Both the position numbers and the translations under genes were made by a program. The notes below the pieces were generated by a model. That model saw nothing but the letters and a program-made list of their open reading frames with translations. It had not been told where the DNA came from and ran no database searches. Below, one piece after another: positions 51,158-58,968 of a DNA stretch of 64,000 nt. The number at the start of each line of letters is the position of its first letter. Positions within the stretch are counted from its first letter, which is position 1. Origin of the DNA: Myxococcus virescens (GTDB lineage Bacteria; Myxococcota; Myxococcia; Myxococcales; Myxococcaceae); NCBI RefSeq assembly GCF_900101905.1, contig NZ_FNAJ01000001.1, positions 1,480,919 through 1,544,918 on the forward strand. Direction: 5' to 3'.

Positions 51158-53233
51158 GTGCCCATTCCCCCCCGCGTCGCACCCTCCCCTCCCGTGGCCT
51201 GGGTGCTCGACGACAGTCCGGTAGAGACCCAGGCCATCTGCCGCGCGCTGGAGCCCTACTGCAGGGTCACCGGGTTCTTGGACGGAGCCTCGCTGCTGGA
51301 GTCCCTGACGCAGGGGCCCATTCCCGAGGTGCTCGTGCTGGACTGGCACCTGCCCGGCATGTCGGGCCTGGAGGTCTGCCGCTTCGTCCGGAGCAATCCC
51401 GCCACCGAGCACGTCCCCGTCCTGCTCATCACCGGGAACACGCGCGCGGAGGACGTGGTGGAGGGCCTGGCCGCGGGGGCCAATGACTACGTCTTCAAGC
51501 CCTTCCGCCCGGTGGAGTTCGCCGCGCGCGTCCAGGCCCTGGCGCAGTGGGAGCGCACGCGACGCAAGACGTTGGAGGACGAACGGGCGCGACGCCGGCA
51601 ACTGGAAGGCACGCTGACGGAGGTCCAGGCCGCCGAGGAGCGCGCCTGGCGCAGCGAGCTGCGCTTCCGGCTGGCGGCGCGCGCCACGCGGGACGCGGTG
51701 TGGGAGTGGGACCCGCGCACGGGCCTCACGGACTGGACGAGCGGCCTGCACGAAGTCTTCGGCTACGCCCCCGGCACCATCCGGGACGAGCATCACTGGT
51801 GGGAGGAACGGCTGCACCCGGACGACCGCGCGCGCGTCGTCGCCAGCCTCCAGGCCACCTTGGAAGGCCCCGAGCACGAGTGGCAGGCCACCTACCGCTT
51901 CCAGCGCGGAGACGGCTCCTGGGCCTACGTGGCGGACCGCTGCCACATCATCCGCGACGCGCAGGACAAGGCCACGCAGGTGGTGGGCGCCATGCAAGAC
52001 GTCACCGTGCGCCAGGAGGCCGAGGTCGCCCGGGCCCGGCTGCTGGAGCTGGAGCGCGGCGCCCGGGAGGAGTCGGACCGGCAGCGTGCCATGCTGGCCA
52101 CGCTCTTTGAACAGGTGCCCGCGCTGCTCGGCGTGCTGAGCGTGCCGGACCAACGCTGCGTGGTGGCCAACGCGCGGCTGCGGCAGCGCTTCGGCCAGCG
52201 GCAGTTGGTGGGCTGCACGCTCCGCGAGGCCCTGCCGGAGCTGGAGGGGCAGAACGTCCTCGAGCTGCTGGACACCGTCTTCGCCACTGGCGAGCCCTTC
52301 AGCGCGCGGGAGCTGCCCGTGCGCATCGCCCAGGTGCCCGGCACCCTTCCGCCGGAGGGCTACTTCGACTTCATGTACCAGCCGATGCGGGACGCCAGCG
52401 GACGGCTGGCGGCCGTCATCCTGTTCGCGGTGGAAGTCACAGACTCCGTCCTGGCGAGGCACAAGGAGTCGGAGCTGGCGCAGCAGATGAAGGCCCGCGC
52501 GGACTTCGAGCGGCAACTCATCGGCATCGTCAGCCACGACCTGCGCAACCCGCTGGGGGCCATCACCCTGGCGGTGTCCATGATGCTCCAGCGCGGACCG
52601 CTGGATGAGCGGCAGGAGCGTCAGGCCCAGCGCATCCGGAGCTCGGCGGACCGCGCGACGCGGATGATTCGCGACCTGCTCGACTTCACCCGCGCGCGTC
52701 AGGGGACGGGGCTCCCGGTGTACCCGCAGCCCATGGACCTGCACGAAGTCGTTCGCGCGGTGCTGGACGAGGTGCACGCCGGCTGGCCCGACCGTCACCT
52801 GGAGACGGAACGCACCGGAAATGGCTTGGGCACGTGGGACCCGGACCGGCTCGCGCAGCTCATTGGCAACCTGGTGGGAAACGCCTTGCAGTACAGCCCG
52901 CCCGGCACGCCCGTGCGGGTGACGTCCCGAGGCGATGACGACGGCGTCGTGCTGGAGGTCCACAACCTGGGCCCGGCGATTCCCCTGGAGCGGCAGCCGC
53001 GCATCTTCGAGCCGCTGGAGCGCGCCACGGTGCGCCCGGAGGACCAGGGCCGGCGCAGCATCGGCCTGGGACTCTACATCGTGCGCAGCATCGTCCTGGC
53101 CCACGGTGGCACGGTGGAGGCCCACTCCCAGGAGGAGACGGGCACCACCTTCACCGTGCGGCTGCCACGCCATGCGCCCACGGCGCTGCCCGTGCACGAG
53201 CTCACGGCGCCCAGCGCTTGGGACGGCGCTTGA
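51158..53233 (+). CDS. receiver-PAS-PAS hybrid histidine kinase
   Basis: 691 residues, no membrane segment. Receiver domain at about 12-130 with phospho-acceptor Asp62 (VLVLDWHLPG) and Lys in VFKPFRP. Two PAS-like domains follow (about 165-290 and 310-430). The kinase has His460 in IVSHDLRNPL, N box GNLVGNALQYSPPG and GLGLYIVRSIV. GTG start at 51158; no ATG fits. Receiver-first kinases take input from another kinase. The last 32 bases overlap the 3' end of the convergent exonuclease gene. Confidence 0.9.
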   Translation: MPIPPRVAPSPPVAWVLDDSPVETQAICRALEPYCRVTGFLDGASLLESLTQGPIPEVLVLDWHLPGMSGLEVCRFVRSNPATEHVPVLLITGNTRAEDVVEGLAAGANDYVFKPFRPVEFAARVQALAQWERTRRKTLEDERARRRQLEGTLTEVQAAEERAWRSELRFRLAARATRDAVWEWDPRTGLTDWTSGLHEVFGYAPGTIRDEHHWWEERLHPDDRARVVASLQATLEGPEHEWQATYRFQRGDGSWAYVADRCHIIRDAQDKATQVVGAMQDVTVRQEAEVARARLLELERGAREESDRQRAMLATLFEQVPALLGVLSVPDQRCVVANARLRQRFGQRQLVGCTLREALPELEGQNVLELLDTVFATGEPFSARELPVRIAQVPGTLPPEGYFDFMYQPMRDASGRLAAVILFAVEVTDSVLARHKESELAQQMKARADFERQLIGIVSHDLRNPLGAITLAVSMMLQRGPLDERQERQAQRIRSSADRATRMIRDLLDFTRARQGTGLPVYPQPMDLHEVVRAVLDEVHAGWPDRHLETERTGNGLGTWDPDRLAQLIGNLVGNALQYSPPGTPVRVTSRGDDDGVVLEVHNLGPAIPLERQPRIFEPLERATVRPEDQGRRSIGLGLYIVRSIVLAHGGTVEAHSQEETGTTFTVRLPRHAPTALPVHELTAPSAWDGA

Positions 53234-54086
53234 GCGTCGTCAGGCCCAGCCGGTCACAGAACGCTTCGTACACGGCGGCCGGCACGCCCTTCCACGCCAG
53301 GTCCTCCAGCGATGACGTGCCCGGCAGCGGCGCGTCCGTCACCAGCGTGGCCAGCCGGCGGTAGAGCAGCGCGGCGTCACGGTGCTCGCGCAGCGTCGCG
53401 GCCAGCTTCTCCGCGCCCCGGGGACGCACCTTCCACTCGGACGCCTCCGCGGGGATGTCCTCCAGGTGGCCATGCGCGCTCAGCAATGCCGACGCGCCCT
53501 TCTCCCCGAAGCCCGGCAGCCCGGGGATGCCATCCGCCGCGTCGCCCATCAGCGCCAGCAGGTCCGGCACGCTCGCGGGGGGCACGCCCAGCTTCGCGCG
53601 CACCGCGTCCTCGTCGAGCACCCTCTCCTGCCGCCGGTCCACCTGCACCACGCGGCTGCCACGCACGCACTGGCCCAGGTCCTTGTCGGGCGTGAGCAGC
53701 CGCACCTGCTCCACCGCGTCCGCCCAGCGCGCCGCGGCGGTGGCCAGCGCGTCATCCGCCTCCTGGTCCTTCATGGACCACGCGGTGACGCCCAGCGCGC
53801 GCACGGCCTCCTCCGCCAGGTCGAACTGCGCGCGCAGCTCCGGGGGCACGCCCTCGTCGCTCTTGTAGCCGTCGAACAGCGCGTTGCGGAACGAGCGGAT
53901 GGGGTTGTCGAACGCCACCGCCACGTGCGTCACCGCCTCGTCCGCGTCGTGCAGCAGCGCGAGCAGCGAGGACATCAGCCCCACCGTGGCCTTCACGTCC
54001 TGTCCATCCGGCGCGGCATGGCCCGGACGGGGCGAGAAGTGGGCGCGGTAGAGCTCGTAGGTGCCGTCGACCAGGTGCAGGCGCAT
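53202..54086 (-). CDS. 5'-3' exonuclease of the polymerase I N-terminal family
   Basis: 294 residues. The start MRLHLVDGTYELYRAHF is the PIN/5'-nuclease pattern; further on come FDNPIRSFRNALFDGYKSDEG, DQEADDALATAA, LTPDKDLGQCV and a helix-hairpin-helix region (LLALMGDAADGIPGLPGFGEKGASALL). These hold the acidic residues that bind Mg2+. It resembles the free-standing 5'-nucleases such as bacterial Xni/ExoIX or the 5' domain of Pol I, and is not fused to a polymerase. Frame opens further upstream to 54254, but ATG 54086 has GAGAGGG before it. 3' end overlaps the hybrid kinase gene by 32 bases. Confidence 0.88.
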   Translation of the reverse strand: MRLHLVDGTYELYRAHFSPRPGHAAPDGQDVKATVGLMSSLLALLHDADEAVTHVAVAFDNPIRSFRNALFDGYKSDEGVPPELRAQFDLAEEAVRALGVTAWSMKDQEADDALATAAARWADAVEQVRLLTPDKDLGQCVRGSRVVQVDRRQERVLDEDAVRAKLGVPPASVPDLLALMGDAADGIPGLPGFGEKGASALLSAHGHLEDIPAEASEWKVRPRGAEKLAATLREHRDAALLYRRLATLVTDAPLPGTSSLEDLAWKGVPAAVYEAFCDRLGLTTLKRRPKRWAP

Positions 54087-54280
54087 GTCGCCCTCTCTAC
54101 CCCCGGTGGCGCACGCCGGCCAGTGCCCCGGTGCGCCCGGAAGGCGCTTGCCAGGCTGCCCGCCCGCCCTTCGGCCAACCCTGCCACGGTCGGATTGCCG
54201 GCCTGTCTCCGAGGCCTCACCTCTACGTCTGGGCGCGCCATGACGCGTGTCCACGTCCTCGAGCGGCAGGAGGTGAAACC

Positions 54281-54640
54281 ATGCGCCTGAAGCTGGCGGC
54301 GGTGCTGCTGGGCCTGACGATGGTGGGATGCGCCGGGCGGCAGGTGCTTCCCGCGCCGAATGAGCGCCGTGTGCAGGCGGAAGCCTCGCTGCGCGCGGCG
54401 GAAGGCGCAGGCGCCGCCCGAGTCCCGGAAGCGGCCCTCCACCTGGAGTTCGCCCGGCAGCAGATTGCCGACGCGGAGCGGCTGTGGGTGGAAGGCGAAC
54501 AGGAAGCCGCGGAGCTGCGCTTCATGCAGGCCGAGGCGGACGCGGAGCTGGCGCAGGCGCTGGCCCGGGCCGTCCCGCTGGAGCGCGAGTCGCGACGCAC
54601 GGCCGCCCAGGCGGAGTCCCTGCGCCGCGGCCAGCCGTGA
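54281..54640 (+). CDS. DUF4398-type small lipoprotein
   Basis: 119 residues, lipobox VGC (Cys17). The mature part is a helix pair with the heptad pattern VQAEASLRAAEGAGAARVPEAALHLEFARQQIADAERLWVEGEQEAA, which is the DUF4398 family. These occur in pairs with OmpA proteins in the outer membrane. A GGCAGGAGG ribosome binding site precedes the ATG. The next gene starts 26 bases after the stop and encodes the related OmpA protein, so they form an operon. Confidence 0.82.
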   Translation: MRLKLAAVLLGLTMVGCAGRQVLPAPNERRVQAEASLRAAEGAGAARVPEAALHLEFARQQIADAERLWVEGEQEAAELRFMQAEADAELAQALARAVPLERESRRTAAQAESLRRGQP

Positions 54641-54666
54641 GCAGACAACCTCGACAGGAGAGCGAC

Positions 54667-55896
54667 ATGCTGAAGCGTGGATGGAAGGCCTTCGCTGGCG
54701 TCACGGCGCTGGCCGCCGTGGGGTGTGCACACGCACCACCGCCACAGGAGCTCCTCAACGCGCGCGCGGCCTACCAGGAGGTCTCCACCAGCCCCCAGGG
54801 CCGAGAGCGTCCTCGAGACGTCGCGGCGGCGCGAGATGCGCTGCTGGAAGCCGAGCGGGAGTATGACCGCAGCCAGGACTCTCCTCGCACCCGCTCGCTG
54901 TCCTACGTGGCGTTGCGCAAGTCCGAGACGGCGGGGGCACGCGGCACCGCGGACCTGGCGGCGCGCCGTCAGGCGGAGGCCCAGGCCACGCTCCAGCAAG
55001 CGCAGGCGCGGCAGTGGCAGCGCTCGCAGGCGGAGCTGGATGCGGCGCGGCAGCAGCTCGCCCAGGCCGAGCGTGAGCGGCTGCAAGCCCTCCAGCAACA
55101 GCAACAAGCCCGGCAGCACGCCGTGACGCAGCAGCAGGAAGCCGAGCGCATGCGGATGGATGCCCAGCGGCGCCAGCACGAAGCGGAACAGCTGCGGCGG
55201 CTGGCCCAGCAGCAGGAGGCGGAGTCGCGGCGGCTGGAGGCGAAGACCACGCGGCTCCAGGAAGAAGAGCAGCGCCGGGCTCGGGCCGAGTCCGAATCCC
55301 GGCGCCTGGCCCAGGAGAACCACGAACTGCTCCAGCGCTCGGCGGAGCTGGAAGCGGAGCAGGAGGCACGGCGCCAGGTGGAGCGGGAGCTGGAACGCGA
55401 GCGACAGGCGCGGCTCGACGCGGAACGGCGCGCCACGGAGGCGCTGACACAGCTGGAGTCGACGGCGCGCGACGTGAAGGTCCGCGAGGAGGCGCGAGGC
55501 CTGGTGCTGACGATGTCAGGGCAGGTGCTGTTCGCGTCGAACGCCGTGGACCTGCTCCCGACGGCGCGTGAGCAGCTGACGGAGGTGGCCAACGCGCTCA
55601 AGGTGTCCGACAGTCCCCTGGTCATCGAAGGCCACACGGATTCGATGGGCTCGGACGCGATGAACGAAGCCCTGTCCTACCGGCGGGCGGAGCACGTGCG
55701 GGAGTTCCTCATCAGCCAGGGCGTGAGTCGCGACCGCATCCAGGTGCGCGGCCTGGGCGAGTACCGCCCCGTCGCCAACAACTCCACCCCAGAGGGCCGC
55801 GCCAACAACCGGCGCGTTGAAATCATCCTCCCGCGTGGAGGAGAGGAGGCCACGGGCGGCAGCGGCGCCGAGCCCCCGACGACGCCTCGGCGCTGA
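54667..55896 (+). CDS. OmpA-family lipoprotein with DUF4398 segment and long coiled coil
   Basis: 409 residues, lipobox VGC (Cys20). Residues about 25-110 resemble the preceding DUF4398 protein (ARDALLEAEREYDRS). A coiled coil of Gln/Glu/Arg/Ala-rich heptads follows (about 115-275: LQQAQARQWQRSQAEL, RLAQQQEAESRRLEAKT). The C-terminal 125 residues are an OmpA domain binding peptidoglycan (VLFASNAVDLLPTAREQL, IEGHTDSMGSDAMNEALSYRRAEHV, GLGEYRPVANN). Anchored by lipid to the outer membrane and by OmpA to the wall, it spans the periplasm. RBS GAGAG before ATG. Confidence 0.88.
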   Translation: MLKRGWKAFAGVTALAAVGCAHAPPPQELLNARAAYQEVSTSPQGRERPRDVAAARDALLEAEREYDRSQDSPRTRSLSYVALRKSETAGARGTADLAARRQAEAQATLQQAQARQWQRSQAELDAARQQLAQAERERLQALQQQQQARQHAVTQQQEAERMRMDAQRRQHEAEQLRRLAQQQEAESRRLEAKTTRLQEEEQRRARAESESRRLAQENHELLQRSAELEAEQEARRQVERELERERQARLDAERRATEALTQLESTARDVKVREEARGLVLTMSGQVLFASNAVDLLPTAREQLTEVANALKVSDSPLVIEGHTDSMGSDAMNEALSYRRAEHVREFLISQGVSRDRIQVRGLGEYRPVANNSTPEGRANNRRVEIILPRGGEEATGGSGAEPPTTPRR

Positions 55897-55919
55897 AATC
55901 CCACGGACGCCGGAGTTGA

Positions 55920-56510
55920 ATGCCCGCCATGGGCCCAGGCGCAGTTTTCAACCTGCTGAGCACCGAACGCCTGCATCTGGTGCAGCTCCCACCGGATGCG
56001 GCGTGGCGGGTGCTCGCGTACCACGAGGCGAACCGGGAGCACGTCTCCACCGTGTCACCGGCACGGCCGGCCAACTTCTTCTCGGTAACGTACTGGCGCA
56101 CGCGGCTGGCGCAGGACCGCGAGGACTTCCGGCTCGACCTGTCCCTGCGCGTGTTCCTGCTGCCGCGAAACCAGCCCATCCAGCTATCGCCCATCATTGG
56201 CAACGCCTCACTGACGAACATCCGCCGGGGCCCGTTGCAGTCCGCGGACCTGGGCTACGGCCTGGACCACCACTACGAAGGCCAGGGCCTGATGACGGAG
56301 GCCCTGCGCGCGCTGTGTGACTACGCCTTCAACGTCATGGGCCTGCACCGGCTCCAGGCCAACCACCTGCCGGAGAACCTGCGCAGCGCCGCGGTGCTGA
56401 AGCGCCTGGGCTTCCAGGTGGAGGGCATCGCGCGGGAGCTCCTGCTCATCGACGGCCAGTGGCGCGACCACGTCCTCAACGCGCTGATTGCCCCTGGCCG
56501 GCGGGGATGA
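55920..56510 (+). CDS. GNAT acetyltransferase, RimJ/RimL-like
   Basis: 196 residues. The acetyl-CoA site pattern appears as LGYGLDHHYEGQGLMTEALRALCDYAF, and the C-terminal part RLQANHLPENLRSAAVLKRLGFQVEGIARELLLIDGQWRDHVL is the RimJ/RimL type that acetylates protein N-termini. Start ATG 55920; ATG 55929 is also possible. It follows the OmpA gene after 23 bases on the same strand. Substrate unknown. Confidence 0.88.
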   Translation: MPAMGPGAVFNLLSTERLHLVQLPPDAAWRVLAYHEANREHVSTVSPARPANFFSVTYWRTRLAQDREDFRLDLSLRVFLLPRNQPIQLSPIIGNASLTNIRRGPLQSADLGYGLDHHYEGQGLMTEALRALCDYAFNVMGLHRLQANHLPENLRSAAVLKRLGFQVEGIARELLLIDGQWRDHVLNALIAPGRRG

Positions 56511-56517
56511 CCCGGGG

Positions 56518-57273
56518 CTACTCGCCGCGCTTCGTCATGTCGAAGAGCGCCCGGGCCTGGGAGCCCAGGAAGCCGTCGAAGTCCGGCGTGCGCTGGGCAA
56601 TCTCGAAGTAGGCGTAGGGCCAGGAGCGCGAGCCACCGCCCTTGAGCGGCACGGGCAGCAGCGCGGCCTGCGTGGCCGTCTGCCGCAGCGACGTCCCGGG
56701 CGCGCCCTCGATGTCGGCCTTCATCGGCACACCGGCCTCGCGCATGCGTCGCTGCCACGCCTCCACGTCGTCCACCGAGCCGGTGAAGTGGTTCACCTTG
56801 CGGCCGAAGGCGAGCAGCCAGGCGCCATACTGGGACTCCTTCTCCAGCTCCAGCAGCGCGGCCTCGTCTGGAGGGGACGGCGGGCCGAACCACGCGGCCA
56901 GTGCGTCCACATCCTCGGGAGGTGCGGGGTCCTCGGGCAGCCGGGCGAGCAGCTCGCGAGCGCGCGGGGACAGCTCCTCCTGCTTCAGCTCGGAGATGAA
57001 GATGCGGGGCAGCCCCGCCGGATGTGACAAGTAGATGGCGGACAGGTGCGCATCCGGAAAGGTGTACGCGCCCGCGGCCTTCCAACCGAGCCGGATGAAG
57101 GGCTGCGAGAAGAGCGCGATGCCACCACCGGGCCGGGCCAGCGAGCGGAGCGCGACGTGGTCATTGCGGAAGCGGCCCCCGGAGAGCTGCACGAAGGTGC
57201 GCGCATAGGGCACCTCCGCGGCGTAGCGCTCCCACAGCAGGTCCAGGAGACGGTGGGCGGAGTCGGTGGTCAT
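56518..57273 (-). CDS. DUF1338 non-haem iron oxygenase (2-oxoadipate dioxygenase/decarboxylase type)
   Basis: 251 residues. The family motifs are GGRFRNDHVALRSLA, VNHFTGSVDDVE and PYAYFEIAQR, giving the His, His, Glu metal triad. Characterised members convert 2-oxoadipate to D-2-hydroxyglutarate with O2 in lysine breakdown. The conserved N-terminal part and length fit. ATG 57273 is chosen over 57297. Just upstream on the same strand lies a strong structured RNA ending in a poly-U tract (57337-57450), so expression may be controlled by attenuation. Confidence 0.82.
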   Translation of the reverse strand: MTTDSAHRLLDLLWERYAAEVPYARTFVQLSGGRFRNDHVALRSLARPGGGIALFSQPFIRLGWKAAGAYTFPDAHLSAIYLSHPAGLPRIFISELKQEELSPRARELLARLPEDPAPPEDVDALAAWFGPPSPPDEAALLELEKESQYGAWLLAFGRKVNHFTGSVDDVEAWQRRMREAGVPMKADIEGAPGTSLRQTATQAALLPVPLKGGGSRSWPYAYFEIAQRTPDFDGFLGSQARALFDMTKRGE

Positions 57274-57335
57274 GGCGCGCGAATCTAGCGCCACCACCCG
57301 CCGCAGGCCGCCTGACGGCCCGAGCCACCGTCCCG

Positions 57336-57450
57336 CGGAAAAAAGAGCGGCGGCGCGCGGCCCCGGGTCCTTGGAGGGGACTTCAGCCAGAGACGCGCGC
57401 CGCCGAGCAGCGAAGCTGCTGAAGACTCGCCTTGGAGTTTCGAGTCTTCA
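57336..57450 (-). ncRNA. three-stem-loop structured RNA: candidate sRNA or DUF1338 leader attenuator
   Basis: On the minus strand three perfect stem-loops follow one another without spacers. SL1 GAAGACTCG/CGAGTCTTC (57449-57421) has an 11-base loop. SL2 AGCAGC-TTC-GCTGCT (57420-57406). SL3 CGGCGGCGCGCG/CGCGCGCCGCCG (57405-57348, twelve pairs, 34-base loop) is followed by CTC and six T (57344-57339), a rho-independent terminator. Loops of SL1 and SL3 share CTCCAAGG, whose CUCC is complementary to a Shine-Dalgarno. It lies 65 bases before the DUF1338 start and 238 bases past the end of the 57688 gene. No family was recognised; the layout recalls trans-acting sRNAs such as the three-stem Pxr of M. 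xanthus, but identity with Pxr is not claimed. Confidence 0.5.
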
Positions 57451-57687
57451 CACCGAGGGTCTGGTATGCATTGACTTCTTCCCCGCCACTCCACCCGCCA
57501 CCCGGAAGCGAGCGCCGGAATAGGGTGTGGCGAAGGAAAATGCCAGGACGCCGCAAGCCGCCTCACCAACGCAGCGTTGAGCTAGCTTGAAGTCCTGCTA
57601 ATCCAAACTTTGTAGCCGCAACATTCCGCCTGAGATGCGTGAAAGACGGCTCACATCATTTGAATGAGAGAATTTGAGAACGGAGAG
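57451..57687. other. 237-base stretch without a recognised gene
   Basis: Between the structured RNA and the gene ending at 57688. It is less GC-rich than average near 57590-57680 and shows no open frame of note. A promoter for the structured RNA should lie here if it is independent; no clear -10/-35 or sigma-54 site was found. Confidence 0.4.
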
Positions 57688-58206
57688 TCAGTGCAGGTGC
57701 TCGGGAAGCATGGGCAGGCCGTGGAAGAAGCGGCGCCCGCTCTCGAAGCGGCGGTGGAAGCAGATGCGGTCATCCAGGTAGAGGCGGGCCATCTCCTCCT
57801 CGCCATAGGCCGTGAAGAAGGTGGCGCGGGCCTCGTCGCAAGCGGCCTCATACGCCGCGCGCAGGGCCTCCCAGTCCTCGGGTGGAGTCTCCTCGCCGCT
57901 GAGCCAGACGCCCTGCTCCACGCCGTACTCCCGCTCCATCAACTCCAGCTCCAGCGCCAGGCGGCACACGCGGGGTTCGTCACCAATCGCCTCGTCCGCC
58001 ATGGAGGTGAGGATGTGGGCCACCAGGAAGAAGCCCGCATCGGGAGGCACCACCCCTTCTTCACGCGCGGCGCGGAAGGCCACCAGCAGCTGCGCATCCA
58101 TCGCGTCGTCCCCCAATTCCAGCAGCTGGGTGGCGAGGCCCCGCCACCGCGCCTCCATGTCCCCCACTTCCTGGAGGTTCAGTGCCTCGTCTCGCGTCTT
58201 CTTCAT
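57688..58206 (-). CDS. uncharacterised acidic cytoplasmic protein
   Basis: 172 residues, no signal or membrane part. It is acidic and mainly helical, with segments MEARWRGLATQLLELGDDAMDAQLLVAFRAA and RRFESGRRFFHGLPMLPEHLH at the end. No motif recognised. GAAGGAG precedes the ATG and itself follows a perfect hairpin TTCGGGA/TCCCGAA on this strand (58218-58236), which could hide the ribosome binding site. Divergent from a GNAT gene. Confidence 0.7.
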   Translation of the reverse strand: MKKTRDEALNLQEVGDMEARWRGLATQLLELGDDAMDAQLLVAFRAAREEGVVPPDAGFFLVAHILTSMADEAIGDEPRVCRLALELELMEREYGVEQGVWLSGEETPPEDWEALRAAYEAACDEARATFFTAYGEEEMARLYLDDRICFHRRFESGRRFFHGLPMLPEHLH

Positions 58207-58217
58207 CGTGTGGCTCC

Positions 58218-58236
58218 TTCGGGAACTGCTCCCGAA
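58218..58236 (-). promoter_or_regulatory. hairpin abutting the ribosome binding site of the 57688-58206 gene
   Basis: TTCGGGA and TCCCGAA pair around GCAGT on the minus strand; the second arm runs directly into GGAG, twelve bases before the ATG at 58206. Translation could depend on opening this stem. Confidence 0.4.
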
Positions 58237-58298
58237 AATCTCATCCGGGTCTGACGTCCAACCACGATTGCGAGGACGTCCGGATTTACCGCTGCTTG

Positions 58299-58318
58299 CA
58301 TCCGCCGTTGGGCGGATG
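58299..58318 (+). promoter_or_regulatory. hairpin upstream of the 58372 GNAT gene
   Basis: CATCCGCC, GTTG loop, GGCGGATG: eight perfect pairs, 53 bases before the ATG at 58372. Candidate operator or leader hairpin. Confidence 0.35.
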
Positions 58319-58371
58319 ACGGAGCACCGCGGTGGCCGTCCGCTGATGGACGCGTCGTCGCCCGTCGAGCC

Positions 58372-58881
58372 ATGCTGCTCGCCACCGTGTCCATCGACCT
58401 GCGCGCCGCGACGGCTGCGGACGACCCCTTCCTCTTCGCGCTGTACGCCAGCACCCGGGAGTCCGAGCTCGCGGCCTGGGGTTGGGCGCCCGCACAGCGC
58501 GACGCCTTCCTCCGCATGCAGTGGGTGGCGCAGTCGCACGACTGGGCCGCCCGCCATCCTCGCGCCGACCACCAGGTGGTGTGTCTCCAAGGCCAACCCG
58601 TGGGGCGCCTGCTGGTCGCGAAGGACGCGGCGGCGTGGCGGGTGGTGGACATCGCCTTGTTGCCCGCGCACCAAGGCCGCGGCGTGGGGACCCGGCTGCT
58701 GACCCAGGTGCGGGACGAGGCCGGGAAAGCAGGCGTCCCCCTCCGGCTGCGAGTGCTACGAACCAACCCCGCGCGCAGGCTGTACGAGCGCCTGGGCTTC
58801 GAGGTGGACGCCGAGCCTCCCGAGGAGGCCGCCGCCCCTTACGTCGCCATGACGTGGAACCCCGCACCACGTCAGGACTGA
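58372..58881 (+). CDS. GNAT-family N-acetyltransferase
   Basis: 169 residues. The acetyl-CoA motif is VVDIALLPAHQGRGVGTRLLTQVRDEA (Q-x-x-G-x-G/A), followed by RLRVLRTNPARRLYERLGFEVDAE. N-terminus MLLATVSIDLRAATAADDPFLFALYASTR is the usual GNAT start. Substrate cannot be told. It faces the collagen-like lipoprotein gene; the 87 bases between carry a direct repeat CCCGCGAGC but no clear terminator. Confidence 0.85.
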   Translation: MLLATVSIDLRAATAADDPFLFALYASTRESELAAWGWAPAQRDAFLRMQWVAQSHDWAARHPRADHQVVCLQGQPVGRLLVAKDAAAWRVVDIALLPAHQGRGVGTRLLTQVRDEAGKAGVPLRLRVLRTNPARRLYERLGFEVDAEPPEEAAAPYVAMTWNPAPRQD

Positions 58882-58968
58882 TGCACAGCGGAACCATGCT
58901 CCGGAAACACGAACGGCCCGCGAGCTGATTGCCCGCGAGCCGCCCGCATCCCCCCAAACCGCCAGGAC

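Noticed and set aside
54150..54200. Sigma-54-like TTGC sites before the DUF4398 gene
   Set aside because: No GG at the required distance on the same strand.
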